Positions 36,921-45,660 of a stretch of DNA of 64,000 nt are shown in pieces (the first letter of the stretch is position 1; every line of letters starts with the position of its first letter). The position numbers were made by a program, and so were the translations under genes. Location: the NCBI GenBank assembly GCA_003868215.1, contig QWDQ01000004.1, forward strand, positions 310,001-374,000. The letters are read 5' to 3'. The DNA comes from Pseudophaeomoniella oleicola. Taxonomy: Eukaryota > Ascomycota > Eurotiomycetes > Phaeomoniellales > Phaeomoniellaceae. The notes under the pieces were generated by a model. That model did not search any database. It was not told the origin of the DNA and was given only the letters and a program-made list of their open reading frames with translations.

Positions 36921-38048
36921 ATGATGGCAGCATCAGTGCGGACTATAAGGATTGGCTACGTGCCTGGTAAGTGTGTGATCTGATTATTGGCAAAGGCTCT
37001 CGAGACATTGTCTATGCATTGTCATCATTCGAATGCAATCTAGTCAGAGCTACATGGTAGTAATAACCAAGCTGACGAACTGTCAACAGAACATTATCTC
37101 CTGCCTTTACACCTTTCTCTACGCCATGTACCTTCCAGCATCAAGTTCGACCTCGTACCCTTCCCATCCGGCACCGGCCATATGATAACATCGCTTCGTG
37201 CCCCTCCATCTTCTTCTGAACGTATAGATCTTGCAATTGGCTTGACCGAAGGTTGGGTTGCTGGACTTCTTCCCCCAAGCCTTCCTTCTGGGGATAGGAA
37301 AGGGTACAACATCGTCGGGCAGTGGGTACAAAATCCGCTGCGATGGGCCATCGTCACAGGGAAGGATCGTGCCAATATCACGTCCGTTGACGACCTCGGT
37401 CAGAGGATACAGGGCGACAAGAAGCTGAAAGTCGGTGTTAGTAGGATGGGCAGTGGCAGCCATGTCATGGCGAGCGTGCTCGCTCAACAGGAGGGTTGGG
37501 ATCAAAAGGGATTGGAGTTCGTGAAATGTGGTCCGTTCGCCGATCTGAGATCTGCCGTGAACGTGGCCGACGAAGATCAGGCCGACGGGAACGGCGCCGA
37601 TTTCTTCATGTGGGAGCATTTCACTACGAAACCGTACTTTCACCAGGAGCCTGGCGAGGAGAGTGGGAAAGTCGTACTGCAGAGACTGGGTGAGATATAC
37701 ACGCCTTGGCCCTCTTGGTGCGTTGTTGCAAGTGAAGAAACGTTCCCGAACCCAGCAAGCGATGAAACCCTAGACGAGGTATTCAAAGTACTGGACAAGG
37801 GCATACAAACCTTTGAGGACGACAGAGAACATGGGATAACGTTGCTGGGAACCGGCGAGCTCGGATGCCACTATACGGAAGAGGATGCTAGGGAATGGTT
37901 AAAAAAGGCAGAGTTCCAGACCAAAGGCGTCAAGGGTGTGGATAGGAAAATGATCGAGGGCGTCGTCGACGTGCTGAATACGGCAGGGGTTGTCCAAGTG
38001 GACACGAAGAGTAAAGAGGTCCAAGATATCCTTGTGTTAGAATCGTGA
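36921..38048 (+). CDS. Periplasmic-binding-protein-like protein, Ca3427/NMT1-like fold
   Basis: This is a predicted 334-aa protein from exons 36921-36966 and 37090-38048, with a 123-bp intron (GTAAGT...ACAG). Splicing yields RIGYVPEHYLLPLHLS, matching the start of the PBP2 Ca3427-like group known from Candida albicans. The group has the type-2 periplasmic-binding fold and is related to ABC solute-binding and thiamin-precursor (THI5/NMT1) proteins. Further blocks are DLAIGLTEGWVAGL and KVGVSRMGSGSHVMASVLA, which line the binding cleft in relatives. No signal peptide or anchor is seen, so it is presumably cytosolic, binding a small ligand or acting enzymatically. It is convergent with the hydantoinase gene, 59 bp away, suggesting a cluster role such as ligand sensing. 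That is inference. Confidence 0.8.
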
Positions 38049-38107
38049 GGATAGTATATCGATAAGACATATATGTCAAGATCTTCATATACGTCGGAGT
38101 CATCAAC

Positions 38108-39935
38108 CTATCCTACTTTCATCCAAAGCCCCCTCTCCCCGCTCTTCATGCCCACAGGAACAACTTCCTCGCCGGCTCCCCCGTCCGGTAATCCCACCCT
38201 TCCGACCACAACCTCTCCTTTCTTCCTCTTCAAGTACTCTCCACCTCCAACCTTGCCCACGATCCCCTTTTCGACTCCCTCGGAACCTCCGACATCCCGA
38301 TCGAAGGCCACCTTGCCCCTGAGGAGGACGTAACGCGGCCAATTGCCGACCTGCACGCCCTCGAAGGGGGTATAATCGATCGCATGGTGCAAGATGTCGT
38401 TCGTGATCGTGGTGCGCGCACGCGGGTGGTTCGAAGGGTACCAGATCACGAGATCGGCGTCGAGGCCGGGGGCGATGCTGCCCTTGCGATCCGAGAGACC
38501 ATATAGCTTCGCGGGGGTCGTCGAGGTCAGGGCGACGAATTTGGGCAGCGAGATCGATGCGTTGAGGCCGAGGTCGGGTGATGTCAGGGTCGGGGTCGTC
38601 GCGGCGGAGAACAGGAGTGGGAGACGAGTTTCCAGACCGGGGAGGCCGTTGGGGATCGTGTTGAAGGTCGGTGGTTGGCCGGTCGCGGAGGAGAGGGCGA
38701 AAGGTCGCATTTTGCCGGCTGGATCAGAGAAAGTACTCGGCGCGTGGTCGGAAGAGATGACATTGATGGTAGAGTTGTTGATGTATGTCCACAGCGCGGA
38801 GAGGTCGAGCGGGCTGTGGCGAAGCGGTGGGGCGCAGACGTTCCGAGCTCCGTGCCATAGCTCCTCGTCATCATGCGTACAGTGACTGTGCGAGCTGTCA
38901 TGGTCCAGAGCAGTGGGACCAAGCGCTGCAGAGAGTAGATAGAGGTAGTGGGGACAGGTCTCGGCGTGGATCGGCAGGAGATTCTTTTGCGATTTCCGAA
39001 CGTGATTGATCGCTGGTGGAGAGGACATATGGACAAGGAGAATCGGCGTTGAAGTGAGAGTCGACAGGGAAATGGCACGGTACGTCGCTTCGGTCTCCGC
39101 CAATTGAGGGCGTGCGATGGCATGGTAACCTGGTGTGTGGTGAGAATTCGCTAGAAGACGTTTGGTGATCCTGAGGAAGAGAGCCATATCTCGTCGTTAG
39201 TTTGGAGTGGTCTCAGCTAGATACAGGGACGACAGTGGAAGATCATGACGAAGCAACATATGCAATAACTGGATAAATCGGCAATTGGCAAGGACATACA
39301 TATCGATCATATCGTTATTCTCAGCATGGATCATGGTCGTCATTCCCAACTCTCTCGTCTTCATCATTACATCCAACAGATTCCCATCGTTCAATTTCAA
39401 GGGATCGTATGTCATATAAAGCTTGACGCTGGTGATCCCCTCCTTCTCTATCATCACGGGTAATTCATCCAGCACTTTCGCCGAAGGATTTGTCAGGATC
39501 AGATGGAAGCCGTAATCCACGTAGCTCTGACCGCGGCTTCTTCGGTGGTACTCTTCTACGACAGGAAACAGGGATTCGTCTGAACGTTTTTGGGAAGCAA
39601 AAGGAAGGACTGTAGTGGTCCCGCCGGCGAGGGCAGAACGTGTTCCGGTAAGGAATCCGTCGCCAGTGGGAGCGTTGTCTTGGGCTAAATGTACATGGCT
39701 GTCTACGCCACCAGGGGTCACATATGCCCCCTCGGCGTCGATGACTTGGGTAGAAGAGCCCACGGGAAGCTCGGAGGCTATACAAGAGAACTTTCCGTCC
39801 TTGATACCGATGGAAAGAGCAGATGGAAGAATCTCCGCCGCGGTAACCTAATGAGATTGTTTAGCTCTGATTGATATACAAGATCCTTGAGATACGCACG
39901 ATCGTTGCATTCTTGATTACCAAGTCAAAGTCCAT
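38108..39935 (-). CDS. Dihydropyrimidinase / D-hydantoinase
   Basis: This is a predicted 548-aa cyclic amidohydrolase from exons 39935-39900, 39847-39300 and 39170-38108; the introns are 52 bp (GTGCGT...TTAG) and 129 bp (GTATGT...TCAG). All metal-site residues are visible: His63 and His65 in GGVDSHVHLAQ, Lys154 in SVKLYMTYD (the carbamylated bridging lysine), His186 in MIHAENND, His242 in LLVHMSS and Asp336 in VISSDHAPST. The order and spacing are those of dihydropyrimidinases and hydantoinases; allantoinases and dihydroorotases differ around the lysine. The reaction is reversible ring opening of dihydropyrimidines or 5-substituted hydantoins to N-carbamoyl amino acids. With a D-carbamoylase and a racemase nearby, hydantoins are the more likely substrate. 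The tail after about 500 is Gly/Val-rich. Confidence 0.92.
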
Positions 39936-39962
39936 GGTGGAAGATCCAGCACTTTCCGGCGC

Positions 39963-40229
39963 TTACTGGGTCTTTCTCTCCTGCTCTACTACTTCTTGAT
40001 TTGTATTGGGAACTCCTGGCTGCTCTCCACCCCACGATAACGAGATGAATAACAGGACTGCGGACAGAAGAGTGAAGGCAAGAATGACGGGGCCTGTGAG
40101 CTCGTCGCCTGTCTTATCGATAGGTAACTTCTCAGACAGAAAATCAGCCACGCGGTGAGCGAAAGTTAGCTGACTTCTGATCATTCTAAAGACGCCGGTA
40201 TTGGCATTTTCAGCCATGAGTGCCTCCAT
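39963..40229 (-). CDS. Small single-pass membrane protein, function unknown
   Basis: This is an 88-aa frame with an ATG at 40229. Residues about 48-65 (VILAFTLLSAVLLFISLSW) form one hydrophobic helix; the N-terminal half is amphipathic and the C-terminal tail is polar. No signal peptide is seen, so a tail-anchored or single-spanning topology is likely. Its stop lies only 27 bp before the hydantoinase start on the same strand, which leaves no room for a separate promoter. It is either read on a shared transcript or forms part of a long 5' leader. I recognise no family. Confidence 0.5.
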   Translation of the reverse strand: MEALMAENANTGVFRMIRSQLTFAHRVADFLSEKLPIDKTGDELTGPVILAFTLLSAVLLFISLSWGGEQPGVPNTNQEVVEQERKTQ

Positions 40230-40879
40230 GATAATGATGTGTTGGCTTCTGATAATACGAAGGGAATGTCCGATGATGGAGAGAAAGAAGCTGCAGATGA
40301 TTCGCGGTGGGTATGGGAATCTTGATTAGAATGGTCAAAGAATAACGTGATGGGCAATGGAAGGAGAATAAGACACGGCTTAAGGCAACGTCGCTATTAT
40401 TAATTACTTGATTGTGAGATGTTATCGTACTACGTCGTGCATCGAGGCGAGCTCAGATCGTTAATACCTTATCTTTCCATGTTCGGAGCTAAGCTCGTCT
40501 TGGATTCTGTTGACATCGACGCCTCATCGCACAACTCCGCTGGTCTACTACGCCGTCTACTACACAGTCTGTAATACGTAGTATGAGCACCGCAGGTCGC
40601 TAACGAAGAGAGACATTTGGTCCAGCTGCCCGAAAGTCAAGTTCAGTGGAGTGTTGAACACCTCAGAAACTTCATCACTATCGGAAGACCGGTGGGTATT
40701 GCACGATCTAGTGGCTTTGTATGTGTGTCTTTAGTGAGTATCATGGCTGTCCTAAGATATATCGTGTAAAAGCAGATATGTCTAGGGAAACCTGTCTTTC
40801 TTCTCAATTAATCCCTTTACAAATGGTTCATTCGTAGTATTTGTATTTTGAAGACTGCTTTTCAAGAGTGACAGACAAG
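40230..40879. promoter_or_regulatory. Divergent promoter region inside the cluster
   Basis: This 650-bp region separates the 88-aa/hydantoinase pair (minus) from the racemase (plus). It contains near-palindromes of the ACTACGT/ATACGTAGTAT type at 40430-40440 and 40572-40583. A Zn2Cys6 regulator would usually bind paired CGG triplets; single CGG/CCG triplets are present but no clear pair stood out. Confidence 0.45.
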
Positions 40880-41686
40880 ATGCCCTTCACGGACGCTTGT
40901 ACAAACCCTTCTCCTTTGCGTCAGATCTCAATTCTTCTCATCAATCCAAATTCTTCAACATTCATGACTGAAGCATGCATCCGGATGGCAGTGGGATACT
41001 TGCCTTCGAACGTCACCCTCACCGGCTTCACAGCTCCTCTTCCTGGTCCCTCGGCCATCGAGAGCTCACTGGACGCCATTCTCAGCGCAGAAGCATGTAT
41101 ACGTGCCCTAGGTTCAGACTCTCACACGAAGTCTTTCGATGCAATGCTGGTGGCCTGCTTCAGCAAACACCCCTTGATAGAAGCCCTGAGGGAGGAGTAC
41201 TCTGTTCCCGTGATCGGAATCATGGAGGCAGCAATATATTCCGCGCGAATGCTGGGGGGCAGATTCGGCATCATCGCCACCGGCGAGCGGAGTAAATTCA
41301 TGCAAGAAGACAGCGTTAGGGCATACGGCGTGGAAGGATATGACGTGGGAAGCGAGGCCACAGGTTTGGGTGTGCTTGAACTGGAGACGAAGCCACGATC
41401 AGAAGTTCTTATGAAAGTTGGGGAGACTGCAAAGACTCTCGTCAACAAGGGGGCAGATTGTATCCTCCTTGGTTGTGCAGGCATGACTGATATGGTCGAA
41501 GCTTGCGAGCAAGCTGTTGGGTATCACGAAACCTCTAAAGATAGAATCGTTAATGTAATTGATGGAGTGGTAGTAGGAGTGCAACTTTTGATTTCGCTCG
41601 TGACGGCAAATTTTGGTACAGCAAAAAGAGGTATCTATAGAAGCGCGAAACAGAGCAGGGACGCGAGGGGACAGGATTGGCTCTGA
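40880..41686 (+). CDS. Asp/Glu/hydantoin racemase family protein
   Basis: This is a 268-aa intronless gene. The paired catalytic cysteines of the family are present: Cys93 in MLVACFSKHPLIEALRE and Cys199 in CILLGCAGMTDM. The N-terminal motif ILLINPNSST is the usual family start. Relatives are bacterial hydantoin racemases (HyuE, HyuA type) and yeast Dcg1, an allantoin-regulated gene of unknown activity. The reaction would be racemisation of 5-monosubstituted hydantoins by two-base proton transfer. The position between a hydantoinase and a D-carbamoylase favours hydantoin over free aspartate or glutamate. ATG 40880 is the first in frame. The gene is convergent with the P450, 75 bp apart. Confidence 0.87.
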   Translation: MPFTDACTNPSPLRQISILLINPNSSTFMTEACIRMAVGYLPSNVTLTGFTAPLPGPSAIESSLDAILSAEACIRALGSDSHTKSFDAMLVACFSKHPLIEALREEYSVPVIGIMEAAIYSARMLGGRFGIIATGERSKFMQEDSVRAYGVEGYDVGSEATGLGVLELETKPRSEVLMKVGETAKTLVNKGADCILLGCAGMTDMVEACEQAVGYHETSKDRIVNVIDGVVVGVQLLISLVTANFGTAKRGIYRSAKQSRDARGQDWL

Positions 41687-41761
41687 GGACATACAGGATG
41701 CTAACCCTCGCCGAAGCCGGCCATCCATCTCGCTGTACGAATAATACATCCCCTGCAACTT

Positions 41762-43306
41762 TTACTTTCTACCTTCCTCCCAAATCAAATCGATCCTCTC
41801 TCCAATAACTTTGCTGTTGAACCATTCAATGATGGGTATGCGTCCCTCAGTGGAGAACTTCTCGTTGAACGGCCTGCTGCCTTTGAGCGAGCCTGCTCTG
41901 ACCATTCCTGCGGTAGCAACAAAGAGCTCCACGGTTGCCAAGTTCCTAGCTATACATTGCCTGGCACCTAATCCAAAAGGCATAAAGTCCCTTCTCATAG
42001 CATCTGTCTCTTTACCTTCGTCCCACCTTTCAGGGTCGAATTTGAAGGGAGAAGGGAACACCTTTGGGTTAAAGTGCATCTCTAGTGGCGTGCATGAGAC
42101 TATCGTCCCGGCAGGAAGGAATATCTTGGAGTCAGATGCTCTACTATATTGCGAGCTTCCAGAAGGGACGAAGGTCCATCCGCTAGGAGGCACCACACGT
42201 CCAAAACGAGACGGATTGGCTAAGCTAATCCTCAACGCTTCCCGCACTACGCCGCGGAGGCAAGGCAAAGACTGAAGTTCAATTGGATCTGTCATTGAAG
42301 CGAATTGATCCGATGTCAGTTCTGCTTCGAGCTTTGCAAGGATTTCAGGTGACCGTGATAAATGAAACATGATGGTTGCCAAGTTCATGCCAGAGGAATC
42401 CGTTCCAGCAAACATGAGATCTTTGCACTGAGCAACAGTTTCATGTCGAGTTATCTTTGCTTGCTCGAGAAGCCGTGATGGAAAATTGCCTTTGTAACGC
42501 GAACCCTTCTCACTTTCGGTCTCCGAAACAACATTCTTGATGAAGCTGTCCACTTTGTCTACCGACTCTTCGGCTTCGTGGTCCGCCGACAGCTTCGCTA
42601 GCAACGTCTCCAGTCGGAAGAAAAGCCAAGATGGTAAATAAAAGAAGCGGTTTCCAGCGACGAAGGTATCCACCATTCCTGCTGCAGACAGGGATTTTTC
42701 GTTTAGGCCTCCATAGCTATACTGGAAAAGATATGTCGAGACTGCGTCTGTGGCAAAGCTGCGTGTCAAATTCAGTACGTTGACTGGCTCCCCGGTCTTG
42801 GCATCTTCGCGAAGCCTCGTTGTCAAACGATCCACGCACTCATAGATCTTGTCGCTACCGGCTCGCAGGCTTGCTGCACTGAACAATGGAAGGACGGCTT
42901 TTGCTCTCGGGGCCCTTAGAGCTGGATCAGTTGAGCTAAAGATCGAGGAATGGCCATCAATGTCGAAGTTCCCATAGTAGTTCGCTTTGAGAAAACCACC
43001 TTTTTCCACATAGATGGGGTTCAAAGCAGCTCCGTCGGCAATATCAACATCGTTAGGTCCTATGCGAACCACGGGCCCGTACTTCTCATGGAGTTTCTGT
43101 ACGGTACTGGCTTCGTCACCAATGTAAGTGTGGTAATTGAGCCACGAAGATGATATGCGAGGGAGGATCGGCCCAGGAACATGTGATAATGGATGCAAGT
43201 AGATCCGATAGATGGTGCGGACGACGAGGAGCAGCAATGGGGTGCCTATCGCTGTCAAAAGCATATGTTCGCCGAGGGCCTGCAGAAGATCTGTAAGGAA
43301 GGCCAT
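41762..43306 (-). CDS. Cytochrome P450 monooxygenase
   Basis: This is a 514-aa intronless P450. An N-terminal membrane anchor (about 15-32, LLTAIGTPLLLLVVRTIY) is followed by the proline hinge HPLSHVPGP. The I-helix motif is MFAGTDSSG, the K-helix ExxR is EALR, the PERF-like motif is FDPERW, and the heme loop is FMPFGLGARQCIARNLA with Cys451. All conserved elements are intact, so it should be active at the ER with a P450 reductase. Fungal P450 families cannot be assigned without a search. It sits inside the hydantoin-type cluster, 593 bp head-to-head from the D-carbamoylase, and could oxidise a side chain of the substrate or product. That is inference. Confidence 0.93.
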   Translation of the reverse strand: MAFLTDLLQALGEHMLLTAIGTPLLLLVVRTIYRIYLHPLSHVPGPILPRISSSWLNYHTYIGDEASTVQKLHEKYGPVVRIGPNDVDIADGAALNPIYVEKGGFLKANYYGNFDIDGHSSIFSSTDPALRAPRAKAVLPLFSAASLRAGSDKIYECVDRLTTRLREDAKTGEPVNVLNLTRSFATDAVSTYLFQYSYGGLNEKSLSAAGMVDTFVAGNRFFYLPSWLFFRLETLLAKLSADHEAEESVDKVDSFIKNVVSETESEKGSRYKGNFPSRLLEQAKITRHETVAQCKDLMFAGTDSSGMNLATIMFHLSRSPEILAKLEAELTSDQFASMTDPIELQSLPCLRGVVREALRISLANPSRFGRVVPPSGWTFVPSGSSQYSRASDSKIFLPAGTIVSCTPLEMHFNPKVFPSPFKFDPERWDEGKETDAMRRDFMPFGLGARQCIARNLATVELFVATAGMVRAGSLKGSRPFNEKFSTEGRIPIIEWFNSKVIGERIDLIWEEGRK

Positions 43307-43899
43307 GCTTGCTTAGACTTCCAGAATGAAGGATGTAGACCTTGGAAGAAGCAGGCCAGACCTTTTGTATGCTTCTTTGGACAGGTTTTCCCAAATTTGA
43401 TACACAGTGCGCAATGCTTTGTGACTCCGCTTTCGAGGGTGTATGATGCTCATCTCCAGGGAGAGGCTTCAGTACACCGGATTTGTCCGCTCGCTCTTCT
43501 CCTCGATGAGCCACCAACGAGACCACATCTCTGGCGAAATTCTACAGATGAGGCTTCATACTTCGACGGGCTGGATTCCTTGATGTCGTGTAAATCCGAA
43601 GATCGAGTCTGATGGATTTGTGCGTTACTTGATCTTCCACTCGCAGTCTAGGTATTATATGTCAAGAGCTTCTCAGTGGTTCGGCTGCTTGAATCAAGCA
43701 GATGTAGCATGGACACTCTCCCGTGTCTTATCAATTTAGGTGTATACCCCTCCGATGATCGCACTTCCGATCACTGCGTCCATGTTCTGGATGACTGGCC
43801 TTCGACAAAAGTAATCGTACACTTACAACCTCGTGAGTATAGCATTCGTTGTCTTTGCCCTTAAGTCCAAGTCCTGTAAGCCATCGTATTCACGCCATC
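43307..43899. promoter_or_regulatory. Divergent promoter region, P450 / D-carbamoylase
   Basis: This is a 593-bp gap between outward start codons, likely containing both promoters. A non-ATG open frame on the minus strand (43116-43526) overlaps it and has no protein features. Confidence 0.45.
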
Positions 43900-45006
43900 A
43901 TGCCTCGAAACGTGATCGTAGCGGGAGCCCAGTTAGGCCCTGTCGATGTGACGACCCCCAGGAAGGAAGTCCTTGATCGTATGATCAAGTTGCTCTCTGA
44001 GGCTCACGACAAGGGTGCAAAGCTGGTCCTTTATCCAGAATGCGCTTTTACCACTTTCTTTCCTCGCCACATGATCAATGACTCGAAAGAACTGGAGTCA
44101 TGGTTTGAGCATGATGTCAATGGGGATCCAACACAAGCGCCAAACATGAAGCCATTGTTCGATAAGGCTCGAGAGTATGGGATTGACATCAGTGTTGGTT
44201 ACGCCGAGCACGATACAAGCAGACCAGAAGAGGAACATGTCCACTACAATACTGCAGTGTATTTCTCGGCGACTGCAGGCAAGGTCATTTCAAAGTACCG
44301 CAAGGTCCATTTGCCGGGAACCGTGGAGCCATATACTACCCCGGGTGCAACACAACAACTAGAAAAGAGATATTTCAAACCGGGGAACCTTGGCTTCGAA
44401 GCATTTCGTGCACCAGGACTTCTCCCCAATGCTGCTAAAAAGGCTAAGACAAACGGTGCCACCAACGGAGATGTTCAACAGTCAAACATACCCTCCCATG
44501 AATACGGCACCGGCGATCCGATCGTCGGCACCTTGATATGTAATGATAGGCGATGGGCTGAGGCATGGAGATGTTATGGCCTCCAGGGAGCTGAGATCGT
44601 TTTATGTGGTTACAACACCACAGGCTGGGCACCAGACCTCCTCGGAACCAACAAGAAGATCAAGACCAAGGAGGACGCATACAATGAGGCGCTATTTCAC
44701 AACCAATTGTCCATGCAACATGGCAGCTATACCAACGCTTGCTTCAGCATCGCAGTCGCCAGGTGTGGCATGGACGATGGCATGTATCCACTAATCGGTG
44801 GTAGCTGCATTGTCGACCCGGACGGAGATGTGATCGCAAAGGCGAAGACTATGGACCAGGATGAATTGATTGTCGCCGAGATCGATTTAGAAGATTGCAG
44901 AAGAGGAAAGGGCAAAGTTTTTGCCTTCGAAAGGCACAGAAGGACAGAGGCTTACGGGAGGATTGTAGAACAGACAGGTGTCGTAGAGCCGCCCTTGCTG
45001 GAGTGA
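43900..45006 (+). CDS. N-carbamoyl-D-amino-acid hydrolase (D-carbamoylase)
   Basis: This is a 368-aa intronless member of the nitrilase superfamily. The catalytic triad is visible: Glu47 in LVLYPECAF, Lys135 in KYRKVHLPG and Cys214 in LICNDRRWAEAWR. The ICNDRRW motif is characteristic of bacterial D-carbamoylases such as the Agrobacterium enzyme; beta-ureidopropionases and plain amidases differ around the Cys. Between Lys and Cys there is an extra polar stretch (about residues 173-206, Ala/Lys/Asn-rich), missing from the compact bacterial enzymes. The reaction is N-carbamoyl-D-amino acid + H2O to D-amino acid, CO2 and NH3. It should act directly on the product of the hydantoinase at 38108-39935. 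The ATG at 43900 gives the family start MPRNVIVAGAQLGP. Confidence 0.92.
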   Translation: MPRNVIVAGAQLGPVDVTTPRKEVLDRMIKLLSEAHDKGAKLVLYPECAFTTFFPRHMINDSKELESWFEHDVNGDPTQAPNMKPLFDKAREYGIDISVGYAEHDTSRPEEEHVHYNTAVYFSATAGKVISKYRKVHLPGTVEPYTTPGATQQLEKRYFKPGNLGFEAFRAPGLLPNAAKKAKTNGATNGDVQQSNIPSHEYGTGDPIVGTLICNDRRWAEAWRCYGLQGAEIVLCGYNTTGWAPDLLGTNKKIKTKEDAYNEALFHNQLSMQHGSYTNACFSIAVARCGMDDGMYPLIGGSCIVDPDGDVIAKAKTMDQDELIVAEIDLEDCRRGKGKVFAFERHRRTEAYGRIVEQTGVVEPPLLE

Positions 45007-45660
45007 GGCTCTAGGGAACTCGAGTACGAGATTTTAAGACGGCGCAGAAATTGCATGACCAGAATAGACAGAAACAAGGACAAATGTGCGCTGTCCCATT
45101 TCATTACAACAGCGTTGAGAATGGTCTCTCGATCTTGATCCATATGATAGCATGATTTGTCTCTTGTTGTTCCACCGCGCAAGGGAGAGAGGGGGGTTGC
45201 TAGACTAATTCAAGGAGATACAGACCTAAGGAACATATTACATGTCAACTTAGCCCCATCGTGACATTTGTTGAACTGCCAGAATACAGATGAGACAAGG
45301 AATAGGAGAGCGAGAATCCGATTGTTACGCAACGAAGCAAGGATCCGCGCAAGGCAAAGCGGCGCGTCCAAGTCGGGCCCACAGTTTCTACCCCAGGAGA
45401 TCAAGTACAATTTTATTTTATATATTAATGTAAGCTTGGGGCGGCACTCTCAGTACTGCGCGGCGCATTCTGGGATTCAACGCACACGATCACGGACTGC
45501 AAACGGTATAATGGCAAGGTCGTGGTGAATACTCGATTATCTGGACTTTTCTTCCTCTTTTCCTCATCGTGAGCGTTCTATAGCGGAACGAATGTCTACA
45601 CAACAAGGGACCGCCGCTTTCTCCTTGTCTTCTCTCTCGTCGCTCGATCTCTCGACCATC
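45007..45660. other. Intergenic, no gene seen
   Basis: This holds the D-carbamoylase 3' flank and the promoter of the next plus-strand gene. It has a CT-rich stretch at 45540-45660 just before the ATG, typical of fungal core promoters. Confidence 0.45.

Noticed and set aside
38108-39935. Allantoinase or dihydroorotase
   Set aside because: The SVKLYMTYD lysine context and HAENND motif fit the dihydropyrimidinase/hydantoinase branch, and the neighbours fit a hydantoin route.
43900-45006. Beta-ureidopropionase of ordinary pyrimidine breakdown
   Set aside because: The ICNDRRW cysteine motif is that of D-carbamoylases. Not fully excluded without an assay, but a racemase next door would be unneeded for the achiral uracil pathway.
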